DNA of 33,355 nucleotides from Lactiplantibacillus fabifermentans DSM 21115 (GCF_000498955.2 NZ_AYGX02000004.1:1-33355), one strand, 5' to 3'; numbered from the stretch's first letter, positions 22,847-32,553 are shown. The notes: generated by a model from the sequence alone, not told the origin. Program-made: numbers and translations.

Positions 22847-24563
22847 AATAATAGTTCACCTCCTGTAAAGCGGGTTTGGGCGTGCGGTCCGCAAATAACA
22901 GCCCGTTGCCGGAAAATTCATAATCGGTCGTGCGGTCGTCAAAATCGCCGCCGTAGCGTAACATCGCTTGGCCGGTGACGGGGTCGTTAATCAAGAGGGC
23001 TTGGTCAATAAAGTCCCAAATGAAGCCACCTTGATATTGCGGATAACGGTCGATTAAATCGCGATAAGCTGCCATGCCCCCGAGTGAGTTCCCCATGTCA
23101 TGCATATATTCACAATCTAAAAATGGTTTCGGTGGGTCGTTTTTTAAATAAGCTTCAATGGCGGCCGGTTGTTCATACATCCGGCTCTCAACATCGGAAA
23201 TTTTTTCTTTTAGGGCCGGGACATGAAAGACGCCTTCATAATGCACTAACCGTAAAGCATCATGGCGTTTAAAGTAAGCTTGCATCGCTACAATATCGGC
23301 CCCGGCATACGATTCGTTACCGAGCGACCAAAAGATGATGCTGGCGTGGTTTTTAAACGTTTGATAGTTGGACCGCGCGCGGTCCACGACGGCGGCTAAC
23401 CAGTGCGGATTGTCACCCGGAACGTTAAAGGTCGGTTGCTCGGCGTCGATTTGCCAGGAGCCGTGCGATTCTAAGTTCGTTTCCGCCATCAAATAAATGC
23501 CGGCTTGGTCGCATAAGTAATACCACGGAATTTGGTCGGGATAATGGCAAGTGCGGTCGGCATTGATGTGATTAGCTTGCATGGTCGCAATATCGGCTTG
23601 CATGTCGGCGGTCGTAATGACGCGGCCGGTGTGGGCGTTCCATTCGTGGCGATTGACGCCATTAATAATCAGGCGCTGATTGTTAACTTCAATGACGTGG
23701 TCTGACGTAATCGTGATGCGCCGGAAGCCGAATTGGTAAGGAACGATTTCCAACGTTTCACCGGCGGCATTCAAGACGGTTAGTTGGACCGTATATAAAT
23801 TAGGTTGTTCAGGTGACCACAACGTTGGTTGGCTGACCGTGATGGGTTGAAAGGCCATTTTACGTTGGGTAACTTGCGTTTGCGTCGTGATTAAGGTGCC
23901 GGCTTGGTCGAAGACGGCTAATTTCAATTGGCCATCGCTTAAATCAGGACCACTGAGCCGCGTTTTAACGTGCAGTTCGCCAGTCGTTAAGTCGGCGTTG
24001 ACGGTTGGCTTTAAGTCCAAGTCGTCGATATGAATGGCCGGTTTCGCCAACAAGTTAACGTCGCGGAAAATCCCAGAAAAGCGGAACATATCTTGATCTT
24101 CAATATAGGCGGCCGTACTGTAGCGATAAACTTGCACGGCTAAGTAGTTCTCACCAGCCACTAAAGTATCGGTCAAATCGAATTCGCTAGGTGTAAAGCT
24201 ATCTTCGGCATAACCGATAAAGTGGCCGTTTAACCAGACATAAAAGGCAGTTTGGACGCCTTGGAACTGAATACTGACCCGCTGGTGGTCAAAGCTAGTT
24301 GGTAAAGTGAATTTTTTGACGTATGACCCGACTGTATTATCGGGGGCGTCACTGAAAATACCGGGCGTGATTTCATCATGAATCGTATATGGTGGGCGGC
24401 GATATTGGGCACCGTCCCACGCGCCGTTTAAGGAATACTGATAACGACTAGTGGCAGTCGCCATTTCATCGGCATCGTGGTAATAGTAATGGTCACTGTG
24501 AGCAGGTAATTGATTGATCCGGAACACTTCCGGATCATCTAACCAGGCGAGGTTGGCTGGCAT
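22830..24563 (-). CDS. lacL: Beta-galactosidase large subunit with internal in-frame deletion
   Basis: A 577-residue GH2 protein; LacL is normally about 626 residues. The N-terminus (MPANLAWLDDPEVFR, QLPAHSDHYYY) and the catalytic domain are recognisable: acid/base Glu417 in GNESYAG, nucleophile Glu485 in CEYMHDMGNS, and EDQDMFR (155-161). Between SLNGAW and DGAQYRRP (residues 44-56) about 49 residues are missing, including the VPxxxxxxGYDxxxYxN segment of the sugar-binding domain that contributes an active-site asparagine in LacZ. The otherwise invariant NAxRTSHYP motif reads NADRTCHYP (334-342). The reading frame is open, but activity is doubtful. Confidence 0.88.
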   Translation of the reverse strand: MPANLAWLDDPEVFRINQLPAHSDHYYYHDADEMATATSRYQYSLNGAWDGAQYRRPPYTIHDEITPGIFSDAPDNTVGSYVKKFTLPTSFDHQRVSIQFQGVQTAFYVWLNGHFIGYAEDSFTPSEFDLTDTLVAGENYLAVQVYRYSTAAYIEDQDMFRFSGIFRDVNLLAKPAIHIDDLDLKPTVNADLTTGELHVKTRLSGPDLSDGQLKLAVFDQAGTLITTQTQVTQRKMAFQPITVSQPTLWSPEQPNLYTVQLTVLNAAGETLEIVPYQFGFRRITITSDHVIEVNNQRLIINGVNRHEWNAHTGRVITTADMQADIATMQANHINADRTCHYPDQIPWYYLCDQAGIYLMAETNLESHGSWQIDAEQPTFNVPGDNPHWLAAVVDRARSNYQTFKNHASIIFWSLGNESYAGADIVAMQAYFKRHDALRLVHYEGVFHVPALKEKISDVESRMYEQPAAIEAYLKNDPPKPFLDCEYMHDMGNSLGGMAAYRDLIDRYPQYQGGFIWDFIDQALLINDPVTGQAMLRYGGDFDDRTTDYEFSGNGLLFADRTPKPALQEVNYYYGQSH

Positions 24564-24586
24564 TGGCAGACGCTCCTTTCAAAAAA

Positions 24587-24634
24587 CACAAACGCTTACA
24601 TGATGATAATAAGCGATTGTTTTCGGTTTGTATA
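24587..24634 (-). promoter_or_regulatory. lacLM promoter with cre-like site
   Basis: On the minus strand TATACA (24634-24629) and TATTAT (24611-24606) are spaced by 17 bp. TGTAAGCGTTTGTG (24600-24587), a CcpA cre-like site with good agreement in its first eleven positions, lies immediately downstream, before the GAAAGGAG site of lacL. This predicts catabolite repression. Confidence 0.5.
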
Positions 24635-24675
24635 GGGATGGCGGTACAGGGAACGCTGCCAGCTAAAATGGCGTG

Positions 24676-24710
24676 AAAACGCGTGCTTTCAAGGCGGCAG
24701 TCGCGTTTTT
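24676..24710 (+). terminator. Terminator-like hairpin in the lacL-PTS intergenic region
   Basis: AAAACGCG (24676-24683) pairs with CGCGTTTT (24702-24709), followed by T. It lies in the 331-bp divergent region, upstream of the PTS promoter, so it may block stray transcription. I see no LicT-type antiterminator RNA site here, although the PTS is of a class often controlled that way. Confidence 0.35.
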
Positions 24711-24799
24711 AGTGAACTTTTTAACAAGAATGAAGCCCGCGGTTGAGCCAAAGCGGTACAGGTGTCGGCTTTGTAAACGAGTATCTGAATGGCCGGAAA

Positions 24800-24831
24800 T
24801 GAATACGCTTTCTGAAAGAGCGTGCTATTCT
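24800..24831 (+). promoter_or_regulatory. PTS promoter with overlapping cre site
   Basis: TGAATACGCTTTCT (24800-24813) agrees with the cre consensus at 13 of 14 positions. TGCTATTCT (24823-24831) is an extended -10 element, so the cre covers the -35 region. This predicts direct CcpA repression of the PTS-GH89 operon. Confidence 0.55.
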
Positions 24832-24895
24832 GACGTTGCTAGCAAAAGTTTTTAATGAACGATAGTCAGACATCAATCTTAGGGAGGTACAAGCA

Positions 24896-26847
24896 ATGGA
24901 TGCAACGACAATGAGCATCATGGCACCAGTTAATGGCCAAGCCGTGCCGTTGACCGCGGTCCCCGATGAAGTTTTTTCCAAAGGGGTCATGGGTCAAGGG
25001 TTCGGCATTGAGCCGACTGACGGCACGTTAGTCAGTCCAGTGACGGGGAAAATCGTCTTAATCGCTGAAACGAAACACGCTATTGGTTTTGAATTAACAA
25101 ATGGGGTCCAGCTACTCTTACACTTAGGGGTCGACACGGTGGAATTAAAGGGTGCGCCGTTTGACTTCGATGTGACGATGGACCAAACGGTGACAGCTGG
25201 TCAAGCAATCGGGACGATGGATTTGGTTCAAATCAAGGACGCTGGTAAGGACCCAACGGCAATTTTAGTGATGACTAACAGCGCCGAAAAAGTGGCCGAT
25301 TTACAATTAACGACTGGCGAAGTTACGGCTGGACAAGTGGTCGCAACCGTTGGCTTAAAGGTAGCCGATGCCGAACAACATTTGCAAAAACGGCAAGTGG
25401 CTTCCCAATTGACCGGCTACGATGCTTTAGCGGCCAACATTATTCAATATGTGGGTGGCGCGGAAAACGTCAAACACGTCATTCACTGTATCACGCGGCT
25501 GCGGTTCTATTTGAAAGATGAAGCGCAAGCTAACGACGACGAGATTCGGGATTTAGATGGCGTTTTAGATGTCGCCAAAGCCCAAGGCCAATACCAAGTC
25601 GTCATCGGTCCCGCGGTAGCGGACGTCTTTGATGCGGTGGCCAAACAGTTAGGGATTACCGATGCGACGACTGACCCGAGTGAAGAAGATCATTTACCAG
25701 ATAATCGGAACTTCGGTCAAAAAATTAAAGATGGCTTCAACTTATTAATGGGCGTTATTACCGGTGCGATGGCCCCATCATCGGGATTTTATCCGCTTCC
25801 GGGGTTATCAAAGGGTTCATGGCGATTTTTACCACTTTCCATATTATTGGGGATACTAGCAATGTTTATATGATTATGAACGCCATGTCCGATGCGGTCT
25901 TTTACTTTTTACCAATCTTGATTGGGTTTAACGCCGCCAAACGACTCGGTGGGAATGCCACGTTAGCCGCGGTAATTGGGGGGATTATTGCTTATCCAAC
26001 CTTACTGACGGCGGCGGGCAAAAACTTAGATATTATGTCGATTGGCTTCATCCATTTTCCATTCGTCTCTTATACGTACTCCGTCTTTCCAATGATTGTG
26101 GCCGCTTGGATGGTCGTTAAGTTGGAAAAATGGCTGAAGACATGGATGCCAAGTTATTTACAAGCGATTTTCATTCCGGCGATTATTATCGGGGTCGTTA
26201 CGACGGTCACGTTATTAGTTACCGGTCCAGTAATTACTTGGTTAGCCGACGGGTTAGCCCATGGAGTTCAAACCGTTATCGGCTTTAACTCGGCAATCTT
26301 CGGTGGGTTAATTGATGGATTCTATCAGATTCTGGTTATTTTCGGGCTCCATTGGGGCTTGGTACCACTGTATGTCAACGATTTCGCGACCTTGGGGCAC
26401 AGTTACTTATTTGCCATCACCGGGGTCACCATCGTTGGCCAAGGGGGTTCCGCGTTAGCCGTGGCCTTGAAATCCAAGAATCCTTCATTGAAGTCCTTAG
26501 GTTTTGCTGCTGGGATCTCCGCGTTATGTGGGGTTACTGAACCCGCGCTTTATGGGATTAACTTACGTTACAAGAAGACCTTCATCTCCGCCAACATTGG
26601 GAGTGCCGTTGGTGGGTTTATCATCGGTTTGATGCACGTTGACCGTTTTAGCATGGCCGGTTTCTTAATGGGCTTCATTAATCCTAAAGGGATTGATGGT
26701 AACTTCTACTGGGCAGCGATTGCGGGGGCCGCTTGTTTAGCAACGTCCTTCTTATTGACGTACTTCTGGGGCTTTAACGATGATATGGTGGCCCGGGCAA
26801 AACGGAAAAAAGCCGTTAACCCCGCCAAAATGGCTTTGAGCAAATAA
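24896..26847 (+). pseudogene. Beta-glucoside-type PTS EIIABC gene, frameshifted
   Basis: The gene encodes domains in the order A-B-C. EIIA spans about 1-160, with His61 in TKHAIG and the phosphorylated His76 in LLLHLG. EIIB (about 170-260) has the phosphorylated Cys198 in HCITRLRF. The EIIC start (about 270) reads GFNLLMGVITGAMAP; at 25775-25777 the frame is lost and the first frame ends at 25873. The downstream frame continues the EIIC (PIIGILSASGVIKGFM, later GVTEPALYG) to 26847. One missing base restores a protein of about 650 residues: CCATCATCGGG would be CCAATCATCGGG. Without EIIC the transporter cannot work. A sequencing error or a phase-variable site cannot be excluded. Confidence 0.88.
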
Positions 26848-26865
26848 TAAAAGGAGCGTGATTAA

Positions 26866-29800
26866 ATGACTGTCGAAGTTCAACCGGTCAACCAACTTGA
26901 TTTAACTAGCCAAGTCCAAGTCGACGGGGCGCAACAACAAGGATTAGTGACATTGCCGGCTGCGGTAACGACGCCGCTTACAGCCGTAACGCTCACGATG
27001 ACGGCCGGCACTGACCGACCAATGACCCTTGAACTTGGGCACGTCTTAAATCACGTGATGAGTGATGTGATTCCTGATACGACGGCGACGGTGACGACGG
27101 ATACTTGGACCTTTACGTATCCGACGCCGATTGACGCGTCCCATTTAGTGGTAAATTTAACCCCCATTAGCGCCTTAGCCAAAGTTACGGTGACGGTGAG
27201 TGCCCCGGATGCGGCGGTCGATACGACGCCCATCGCGGTGTTGACCGATACAACTAGTATCGCCAATGGTCGGCCAGTCCGGTCCCCATTTAATCCCGGC
27301 CAAGCCGCGCGCTTGACGGATGGCGATGACACGACCGCCTGGGTCAGCGACCAATATCCCGCGTATGCGGACATTGATCTAGGTGTCGCGACGGCGTTAG
27401 CCACGATTGCGGTGACCCTACCAGTCGGGACCGAAATACAATTTAACTTATACGGGAGTCGCGATGGTCACCAGTTCGACCGACTCTATCGCCGGGAACG
27501 CGCGACGACGTCAACGGCTACCGTGACTTGTCCCGTCAATGGGACGTATCGCCATGTCCAGTTGCTTGTGTTAGCGAGTGATGATTCGGCGGGCGTTCAA
27601 ATTCAACAAGTGCGGGTCACAGGCACGGCCCAACCTAAGGCAAAAGTGCCGACGCCACCAGCATTAGCGTTGAATACGCCAACCATTACGGCGCCGACTG
27701 CGGCTGCCGTGCAACAAGCGTTAGCGGGGATTGTGACCCGGCGAATCGGGGCGGACTATGTCGATTGGTTCGACTTTAAAGTTGCACCGGTCGCCACTAA
27801 GCAGGCCGATGCGTTTCAGATTAGTACGACGGCGGACCGAGTCGTTATTCAAGCGGCTAGCGGGGTGACCCTCGCTACCGGGTTGAATTACTACTTGAAG
27901 ACTTATTGTCAGGTGAATCTCAGTCAAGCCGGCTTAGGTGATCACGTGGAAATGCCCGCCAAGCCAGTCGCTTTAGCGCAACCAATCGTGCGGCAAACGA
28001 CCGCAACTTGGCGTTATGCGTACAATTACACGACGCATGCGTATACGATGGCTTTTTGGCAGGCCGAAGACTGGCAACAAGAACTCGACTGGTTGGCGCT
28101 AAACGGGGTCAACTTAGTGTTAGATCCGACTGGCCTGGAATTGGTCTGGTATCGTTTCTTAGCGAGCTTAGGGTACCAAACTGAAGCCATTGCTGACTTT
28201 TTAACGGGACCAACGTATACTGCTTGGCAATGGATGGGCAATATGCGGAGCTTTGGTGGTCCGATTGATGCCAAATGGGCGGTCCAACGGGCTAAATTAG
28301 CTCAGCACAATCAAGCCTTCATGCACGTTATGGGGATGACGCCGGTCTTACAAGCGTATGCCGGCTTAGTTCCCGATGATATTGAAACGAAGATTAAAGC
28401 TTGTCCGGTGTTACTACAAGGACAATGGTGTGGCTTCCAACGGCCCGGAATTTTGCGGACCGATAGTGATTTATTCGCCCAAGTCGCCGACCAATTTTAT
28501 GCGGCCCAAGCGAGTGTTTACGGTGAAATTAGTCATTATTATGCCGTCGACCCCTTCCATGAAGGTGGCGACCGTGCGGACTTAGCGTTAGACGTGGTGG
28601 CTCAACAAGTTTTAGGTGGTCTCTTGGCGCATGATGCGCAAGGGGTCTGGGTCTTACAGTCTTGGCAAGAAAATCCGCGCGCGGACTTATTGGCCGGAAT
28701 TCGTGACCAAGTTGCCGACCATGTTTTAGTGCTGGATTTATATGCCGAACGGACGCCCCACTGGTCAATCAGTGATCCGCAGCAGTATGGCGGCTTAGAG
28801 TTCGGTGGAACGCCGTGGCTATTTTGTATGTTGAACAACTTCGGTGGCCGGATGGGCTTAACTGGTCATTTGGATACGCTCCAAAGTGGCTATCAGGCGG
28901 CCCAACGACAAGCTCAGTGGTGTCGCGGAATTGGGATTACGCCAGAAGCGTCGCAAAGTAATCCGTTGTTATTCGACTTCTTCTTTGATTCGATTTGGGC
29001 CGATGCCACGGCGTTCGCGCCGATGAACATTGATGAGTGGTTGACTGCGTATGGTGAACGGCGTTATGGCATCAACCATCCCGAATGGCAACGGGCCTTA
29101 AAGATTATGACCACGACCGTCTATGCGGCGCAGTATAATCAACGCGGTCAAGGCGCGCCGGAATCTTTATTAAATGCGCGGCCGGGCCTGGATTTACCGG
29201 CGGCTTCCACTTGGGGCAATGCGATTGTCGATTACCCAACGCATCAACTCGTCTGGGCGTTGCGGTTATTACGGACGCATGCGGCCGATGCACCGTTTGC
29301 CACGACTGGTTTTCAAGTTGATTTGGTGATTTTAGCGCAACAAGTTTTATCAAACAGTGTTGCAGCCTTGTATCCACGCCTCGTTACCGCGGTCAAACAA
29401 CAAGATTTAGCCGTGGTCCAAACGCTCAAGCCGCTCTGGTTTACGGCCTTGAGCTTAGCAGACCAATTGGCCGACCAAGTCCCACTATTCCGGTTAAGTA
29501 CGTGGCAACACGCCGCGGCGCAAGCCAGTCAAGACTTAGATGACTTTTCCAAAGATTGCTTTGCCATTGATGCGTTAGCGATTGTCACAACGTGGGGTGG
29601 TCAACGCCAAGCCGATAGTGGCGGGCTGCATGACTATTCGAATCGCCAATGGTCGGGCTTAACTTCCGGCTTATATACGCAACGGTGGCGGCACTGGTTT
29701 GACCAAGTGACGACGGCCTTGAACACCCACACGGCCTTACCAAAAACGGACTGGTTCTCGTTAGAATGGCAGTGGGTCTTAGACCAAAGCCAATGCGTGG

Positions 29801-30693
29801 CGGAAGCCCAACCAACGGCATTATTACCGTTAGTTGATCAAGTCTTAGCGTTGAGTCAACAACCATTGGCCCAGCCGGCATTGCCCACGCCCACTAAGCC
29901 GATTAAGTTAATGGCCGTTGACATGGATGGCACCTTTTTAGATGACCACAAGGCCTTTAACCACACCCGTTTCCAGCACTTGCTCACGCAAATGCGGGCC
30001 CACAATCAACACTTTGTCGTCGCTAGTGGCAATCAGTATCAACATCTCTTAGATGTGTTCAAAGACTTTGAACCGATTGCGTATATCGCGGAAAATGGCG
30101 GTTTAGTCAAAATCGGGGATGAAGTAATCTGGCAACAAACGATTCCGCGGGACTTGGCGCAGGCCGTCACGACGGCGCTTCAGCAACAACCGGTGTTTGA
30201 AGACGGCTTAGTGGTCTTATCCGGCGCCAAGGATGCGTATGTCGATGCCCGGGTCAGTCCGGCATTGTTGACGGAAGCGCGTAAATACTATCGCCACATT
30301 CAATTAGTGACGGACATGACGGCCGTTGATGATGACTTCTATAAGATTGCCTTAGCCTGGCCGGGTCAACCGGTTGTCGAACAGCTGACCTTCTTACAAC
30401 GTGAATTCCCTAGTCTCGCAAGTGTTTCGAGTGGTTTTGAAGGGATTGATATTATTCCCAAGGGCATCAGTAAGGCGGTTGGCATTAAAAAGCTAGCTGA
30501 ACGCTGGGGCCTGTCACCAGCTGAAATGGCAGTGTTTGGGGATAATAATAATGATATTGAAATGCTGCAAGCGGTCCAATATAGCTTTGCCATGTGCAAC
30601 GGCAATATCGACGCGCAATTAGCGGCCCGGTATTTGACGCCGGCAGATAATAATCATGAAGGGGTCTTAGATGTGATGGCCCACTTGATTTGA
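26866..30693 (+). CDS. GH89 alpha-N-acetylglucosaminidase fused to a Cof-type HAD phosphatase
   Basis: A 1275-residue multidomain protein without signal peptide. Residues about 125-255 resemble an F5/8 type C (CBM32) domain. About 275-375 is the NAGLU N-terminal domain, 380-720 the GH89 barrel (YNYTTHAYTMAFWQAEDWQQ, ALNGVNL, GMTPVLQAYAG) with likely acid Glu566 in DPFHEGGD and nucleophile Glu628 in LDLYAERT, and about 725-1005 the helical C-terminal domain. Residues 1014-1275 are a complete HAD IIB (Cof) phosphatase: VDMDGTFLDD with Asp1019 and Asp1021, ASGN, and GDNNNDIEML. No stop or ribosome site lies at the joint. It follows the PTS gene by 18 bp, so it probably processes imported, phosphorylated alpha-GlcNAc saccharides in the cytoplasm (inference). 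Confidence 0.88.
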   Translation: MTVEVQPVNQLDLTSQVQVDGAQQQGLVTLPAAVTTPLTAVTLTMTAGTDRPMTLELGHVLNHVMSDVIPDTTATVTTDTWTFTYPTPIDASHLVVNLTPISALAKVTVTVSAPDAAVDTTPIAVLTDTTSIANGRPVRSPFNPGQAARLTDGDDTTAWVSDQYPAYADIDLGVATALATIAVTLPVGTEIQFNLYGSRDGHQFDRLYRRERATTSTATVTCPVNGTYRHVQLLVLASDDSAGVQIQQVRVTGTAQPKAKVPTPPALALNTPTITAPTAAAVQQALAGIVTRRIGADYVDWFDFKVAPVATKQADAFQISTTADRVVIQAASGVTLATGLNYYLKTYCQVNLSQAGLGDHVEMPAKPVALAQPIVRQTTATWRYAYNYTTHAYTMAFWQAEDWQQELDWLALNGVNLVLDPTGLELVWYRFLASLGYQTEAIADFLTGPTYTAWQWMGNMRSFGGPIDAKWAVQRAKLAQHNQAFMHVMGMTPVLQAYAGLVPDDIETKIKACPVLLQGQWCGFQRPGILRTDSDLFAQVADQFYAAQASVYGEISHYYAVDPFHEGGDRADLALDVVAQQVLGGLLAHDAQGVWVLQSWQENPRADLLAGIRDQVADHVLVLDLYAERTPHWSISDPQQYGGLEFGGTPWLFCMLNNFGGRMGLTGHLDTLQSGYQAAQRQAQWCRGIGITPEASQSNPLLFDFFFDSIWADATAFAPMNIDEWLTAYGERRYGINHPEWQRALKIMTTTVYAAQYNQRGQGAPESLLNARPGLDLPAASTWGNAIVDYPTHQLVWALRLLRTHAADAPFATTGFQVDLVILAQQVLSNSVAALYPRLVTAVKQQDLAVVQTLKPLWFTALSLADQLADQVPLFRLSTWQHAAAQASQDLDDFSKDCFAIDALAIVTTWGGQRQADSGGLHDYSNRQWSGLTSGLYTQRWRHWFDQVTTALNTHTALPKTDWFSLEWQWVLDQSQCVAEAQPTALLPLVDQVLALSQQPLAQPALPTPTKPIKLMAVDMDGTFLDDHKAFNHTRFQHLLTQMRAHNQHFVVASGNQYQHLLDVFKDFEPIAYIAENGGLVKIGDEVIWQQTIPRDLAQAVTTALQQQPVFEDGLVVLSGAKDAYVDARVSPALLTEARKYYRHIQLVTDMTAVDDDFYKIALAWPGQPVVEQLTFLQREFPSLASVSSGFEGIDIIPKGISKAVGIKKLAERWGLSPAEMAVFGDNNNDIEMLQAVQYSFAMCNGNIDAQLAARYLTPADNNHEGVLDVMAHLI

Positions 30694-30810
30694 TGAAGTC
30701 AATTATTCAGCGGCCGATTACCGTAACTAGCAATTGGCCGTTCACATAGCAGTAACTTTTTAGCCCAGATGTGTTAATTGTCGAATGTCGGGTTTAATAA
30801 AGTCACATAA

Positions 30811-30861
30811 GCAAAAAGTAGTGTCCCATTGCCTATCAGGTGGCGGGACACTACTTTTTGC
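30811..30861. terminator. Strong bidirectional terminator
   Basis: GCAAAAAGTAGTGTCCC and GGGACACTACTTTTTGC form perfect 17-bp arms around a 17-nt loop, with A and T runs inside the arm ends. It ends the PTS-GH89 transcript. A smaller hairpin (GGCCGATT / AATTGGCC, about 30702-30728) lies between it and the stop codon. Confidence 0.85.
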
Positions 30862-31124
30862 GCTGTTGTTGGGAGTGATAATGTAATTTATACTACCTTC
30901 TAAGTTAGCGTAGTAAGTTAAGGCATAATACCGTGAATGGTGAAAAGATGGGGACCGATAAGCAGACATATCCAAGTATGTGGATAGAAACTGTTCGAAA
31001 CGTCGGTGATTATAAGAGAATATTAATTTTCTTATTGAAATCCAAAAGCGGCCATGTTAAGTTACAATGGTAAGTTAGTTTCACTGCTTAACTATTGTAG
31101 CTTTATTAAATAAAGGAGCTAAAC
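30862..31124. other. Non-coding or degenerate AT-rich stretch
   Basis: AT-rich sequence that marks the shift in base composition. The only notable reading frame is a 41-codon ORF (30948-31073, ending KSGHVKLQW) without a clear ribosome site; it could be a remnant of a longer gene. I see no RNA gene or repeat. Confidence 0.3.
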
Positions 31125-31292
31125 ATGGAAACTAGGGGTTCAAACAAGGACGTCTATACGTCGCTACATATAACTATGGTGACAGTGCTGATGGCTGCCA
31201 TCTCTTTTTGCGTACCCTTAAACAGAACAGTCGCATATGCCGGTGTAGCCGTACTACTGGGCCATCGGAAAACTTTGCCGATGGTCAACTAA
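31125..31292 (+). CDS. Small ORF with signal-peptide-like segment, possibly a gene remnant
   Basis: A 55-codon ORF with an excellent AAAGGAGCT site 6 nt before the ATG. The hydrophobic stretch HITMVTVLMAAISFCVPL (15-32), followed by TVAYA, looks like a secretion signal with a signal-peptidase-like end. After the TAA stop at 31290-31292 the same frame continues open to 31370 (VISKQNGKVLQ, then STGKRAIITR), so the stop may have cut a longer secreted protein of about 80 residues. I do not recognise the family. It is a plausible decayed gene, or a short expressed peptide. Confidence 0.4.
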   Translation: METRGSNKDVYTSLHITMVTVLMAAISFCVPLNRTVAYAGVAVLLGHRKTLPMVN

Positions 31293-31638
31293 GTGATCAG
31301 CAAACAGAACGGTAAGGTGCTTCAAAATGTTATGACTAGTACTGGAAAGCGTGCAATCATTACACGCTGATAACGGTTCACAAACTGTGTCATCAAAGAC
31401 GTAAAAAAATACGGATAGTATTATGGCTACTTATGGCAGCTGGATACTTTTCGAGATGGGTAATTACCGCTAAAGCCAACTGCACCAACATTAATAATCA
31501 TCATAGGCAGTTAATGTTTCGGAGGACCTTTTGTATCGTGAGTACTATTGTGCATGAGAATTTAGAATGCTGAGCGTAAAAAGTGTTTTACGGAAAGAGA
31601 TAGACTGATATTTTATTAGAACGAAAGGAATTAAAATA
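31293..31638. other. Stretch without a recognisable gene
   Basis: It contains the continuation of the preceding frame up to 31370 and otherwise short frames only (for example MATYGSWILFEMGNYR near 31422). The sequence GGAGGACC near 31519 is not followed by a usable ORF. Just before the next gene, GAAAGGAATTAAAATA provides a ribosome site for the ATG at 31639. The overall impression is decayed or non-coding AT-rich DNA. Confidence 0.35.
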
Positions 31639-32553
31639 ATGTTACGTTTAGATATGAACAAGACCTTTTTTGCCATGTCGCAATTTTATGAGTCTTACTA
31701 TCAAGCTTCTGGAGATGATAGTTTGGGTTCACTCTTAGGTGGCGTGGCCGTATATCGTAATGATGGGGTCGATGAATTGTTTGATCAAGGGTATGCGGAT
31801 GACTGGAAAAAAATTTATTATTCGTTAGGTTCCCAAGATCATACTGCATTTGAAGGATTTCAAGCATTTAACCAATTTAATAATGAGTATCTACCTGATA
31901 TAGATGGCTATACTGAGTTAGCAAGAAACCTAGTCTATGCTACTAGAATAATTTGTGAGATGCCCCAAAGTGAACGAGAGGCTCATCCCGTTTGGCAACA
32001 ATGGGTTGCGTCTTTTGAATGGATTGGTAATCCCAATGTCATTAAAGTCGAAGAGTCACTATTTCTTGACGATGCTCGACCGGCTGAAAATCTAGTAGGT
32101 TTTCCTGATGCTAAGGTATTGCCGCCAGATCGCCCGATTATGGACAATGGTGGTGGGAAAAAGACAATTGGCGAAATGCAAACTTATTTCATAATGATGG
32201 ACTTTTTGAAGACTTATTATGCAATTGCTCCGAATAATCGTGATTTAGAAAAGGTCATTGGCGAGTTTACTTTAGAACGAAAAACACTAGACCAAAAAGA
32301 TTTATGGTCTAGCTGGAAAGATTATTTTGATGATATATCGAAAAAAACAAAAACAGTCAGTTCGTTTCAAGCATTGGCGGTTATGAGTCAATTTATGCAG
32401 GTCGAGATACCAGATAATGCATTGCATGCGGATTTTAGTCGAAAGTTGACCCGTGACATTTGGCGAACTACTTTTATGCCGGAAAAGGAATATGAGCAAA
32501 CCGAAGTTTGGAAAAATTGGATGGTTTCAGTGAACCGAATATTAACCGAATGA
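31639..32553 (+). CDS. Unrecognised internally duplicated protein, first paralogue
   Basis: A 304-residue soluble, acidic, Trp/Tyr-rich, probably all-helical protein, with no signal peptide or membrane segment. The N-terminal half (about 1-150) and C-terminal half (about 175-304) show the same pattern in order: FFAMSQFYESYY versus YFIMMDFLKTYY; DDWKKIYYS versus LWSSWKDYF; FQAFNQFNNEYLPD versus FQALAVMSQFMQVEIPD; HPVWQQWVASFEWI versus TEVWKNWMVSVNRI. This indicates an ancient internal duplication. A shorter paralogue follows at 32625. I do not recognise the family; tandem paralogues of this size could be immunity-type proteins, but no toxin gene is visible. Confidence 0.75.
   Translation: MLRLDMNKTFFAMSQFYESYYQASGDDSLGSLLGGVAVYRNDGVDELFDQGYADDWKKIYYSLGSQDHTAFEGFQAFNQFNNEYLPDIDGYTELARNLVYATRIICEMPQSEREAHPVWQQWVASFEWIGNPNVIKVEESLFLDDARPAENLVGFPDAKVLPPDRPIMDNGGGKKTIGEMQTYFIMMDFLKTYYAIAPNNRDLEKVIGEFTLERKTLDQKDLWSSWKDYFDDISKKTKTVSSFQALAVMSQFMQVEIPDNALHADFSRKLTRDIWRTTFMPEKEYEQTEVWKNWMVSVNRILTE

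Noticed and set aside
24564-24895. LicT/BglG-type antiterminator site before the PTS gene
   Set aside because: I looked for the conserved ribonucleic antiterminator pattern that overlaps a terminator in beta-glucoside PTS leaders and found no match; no bglG/licT gene is adjacent.
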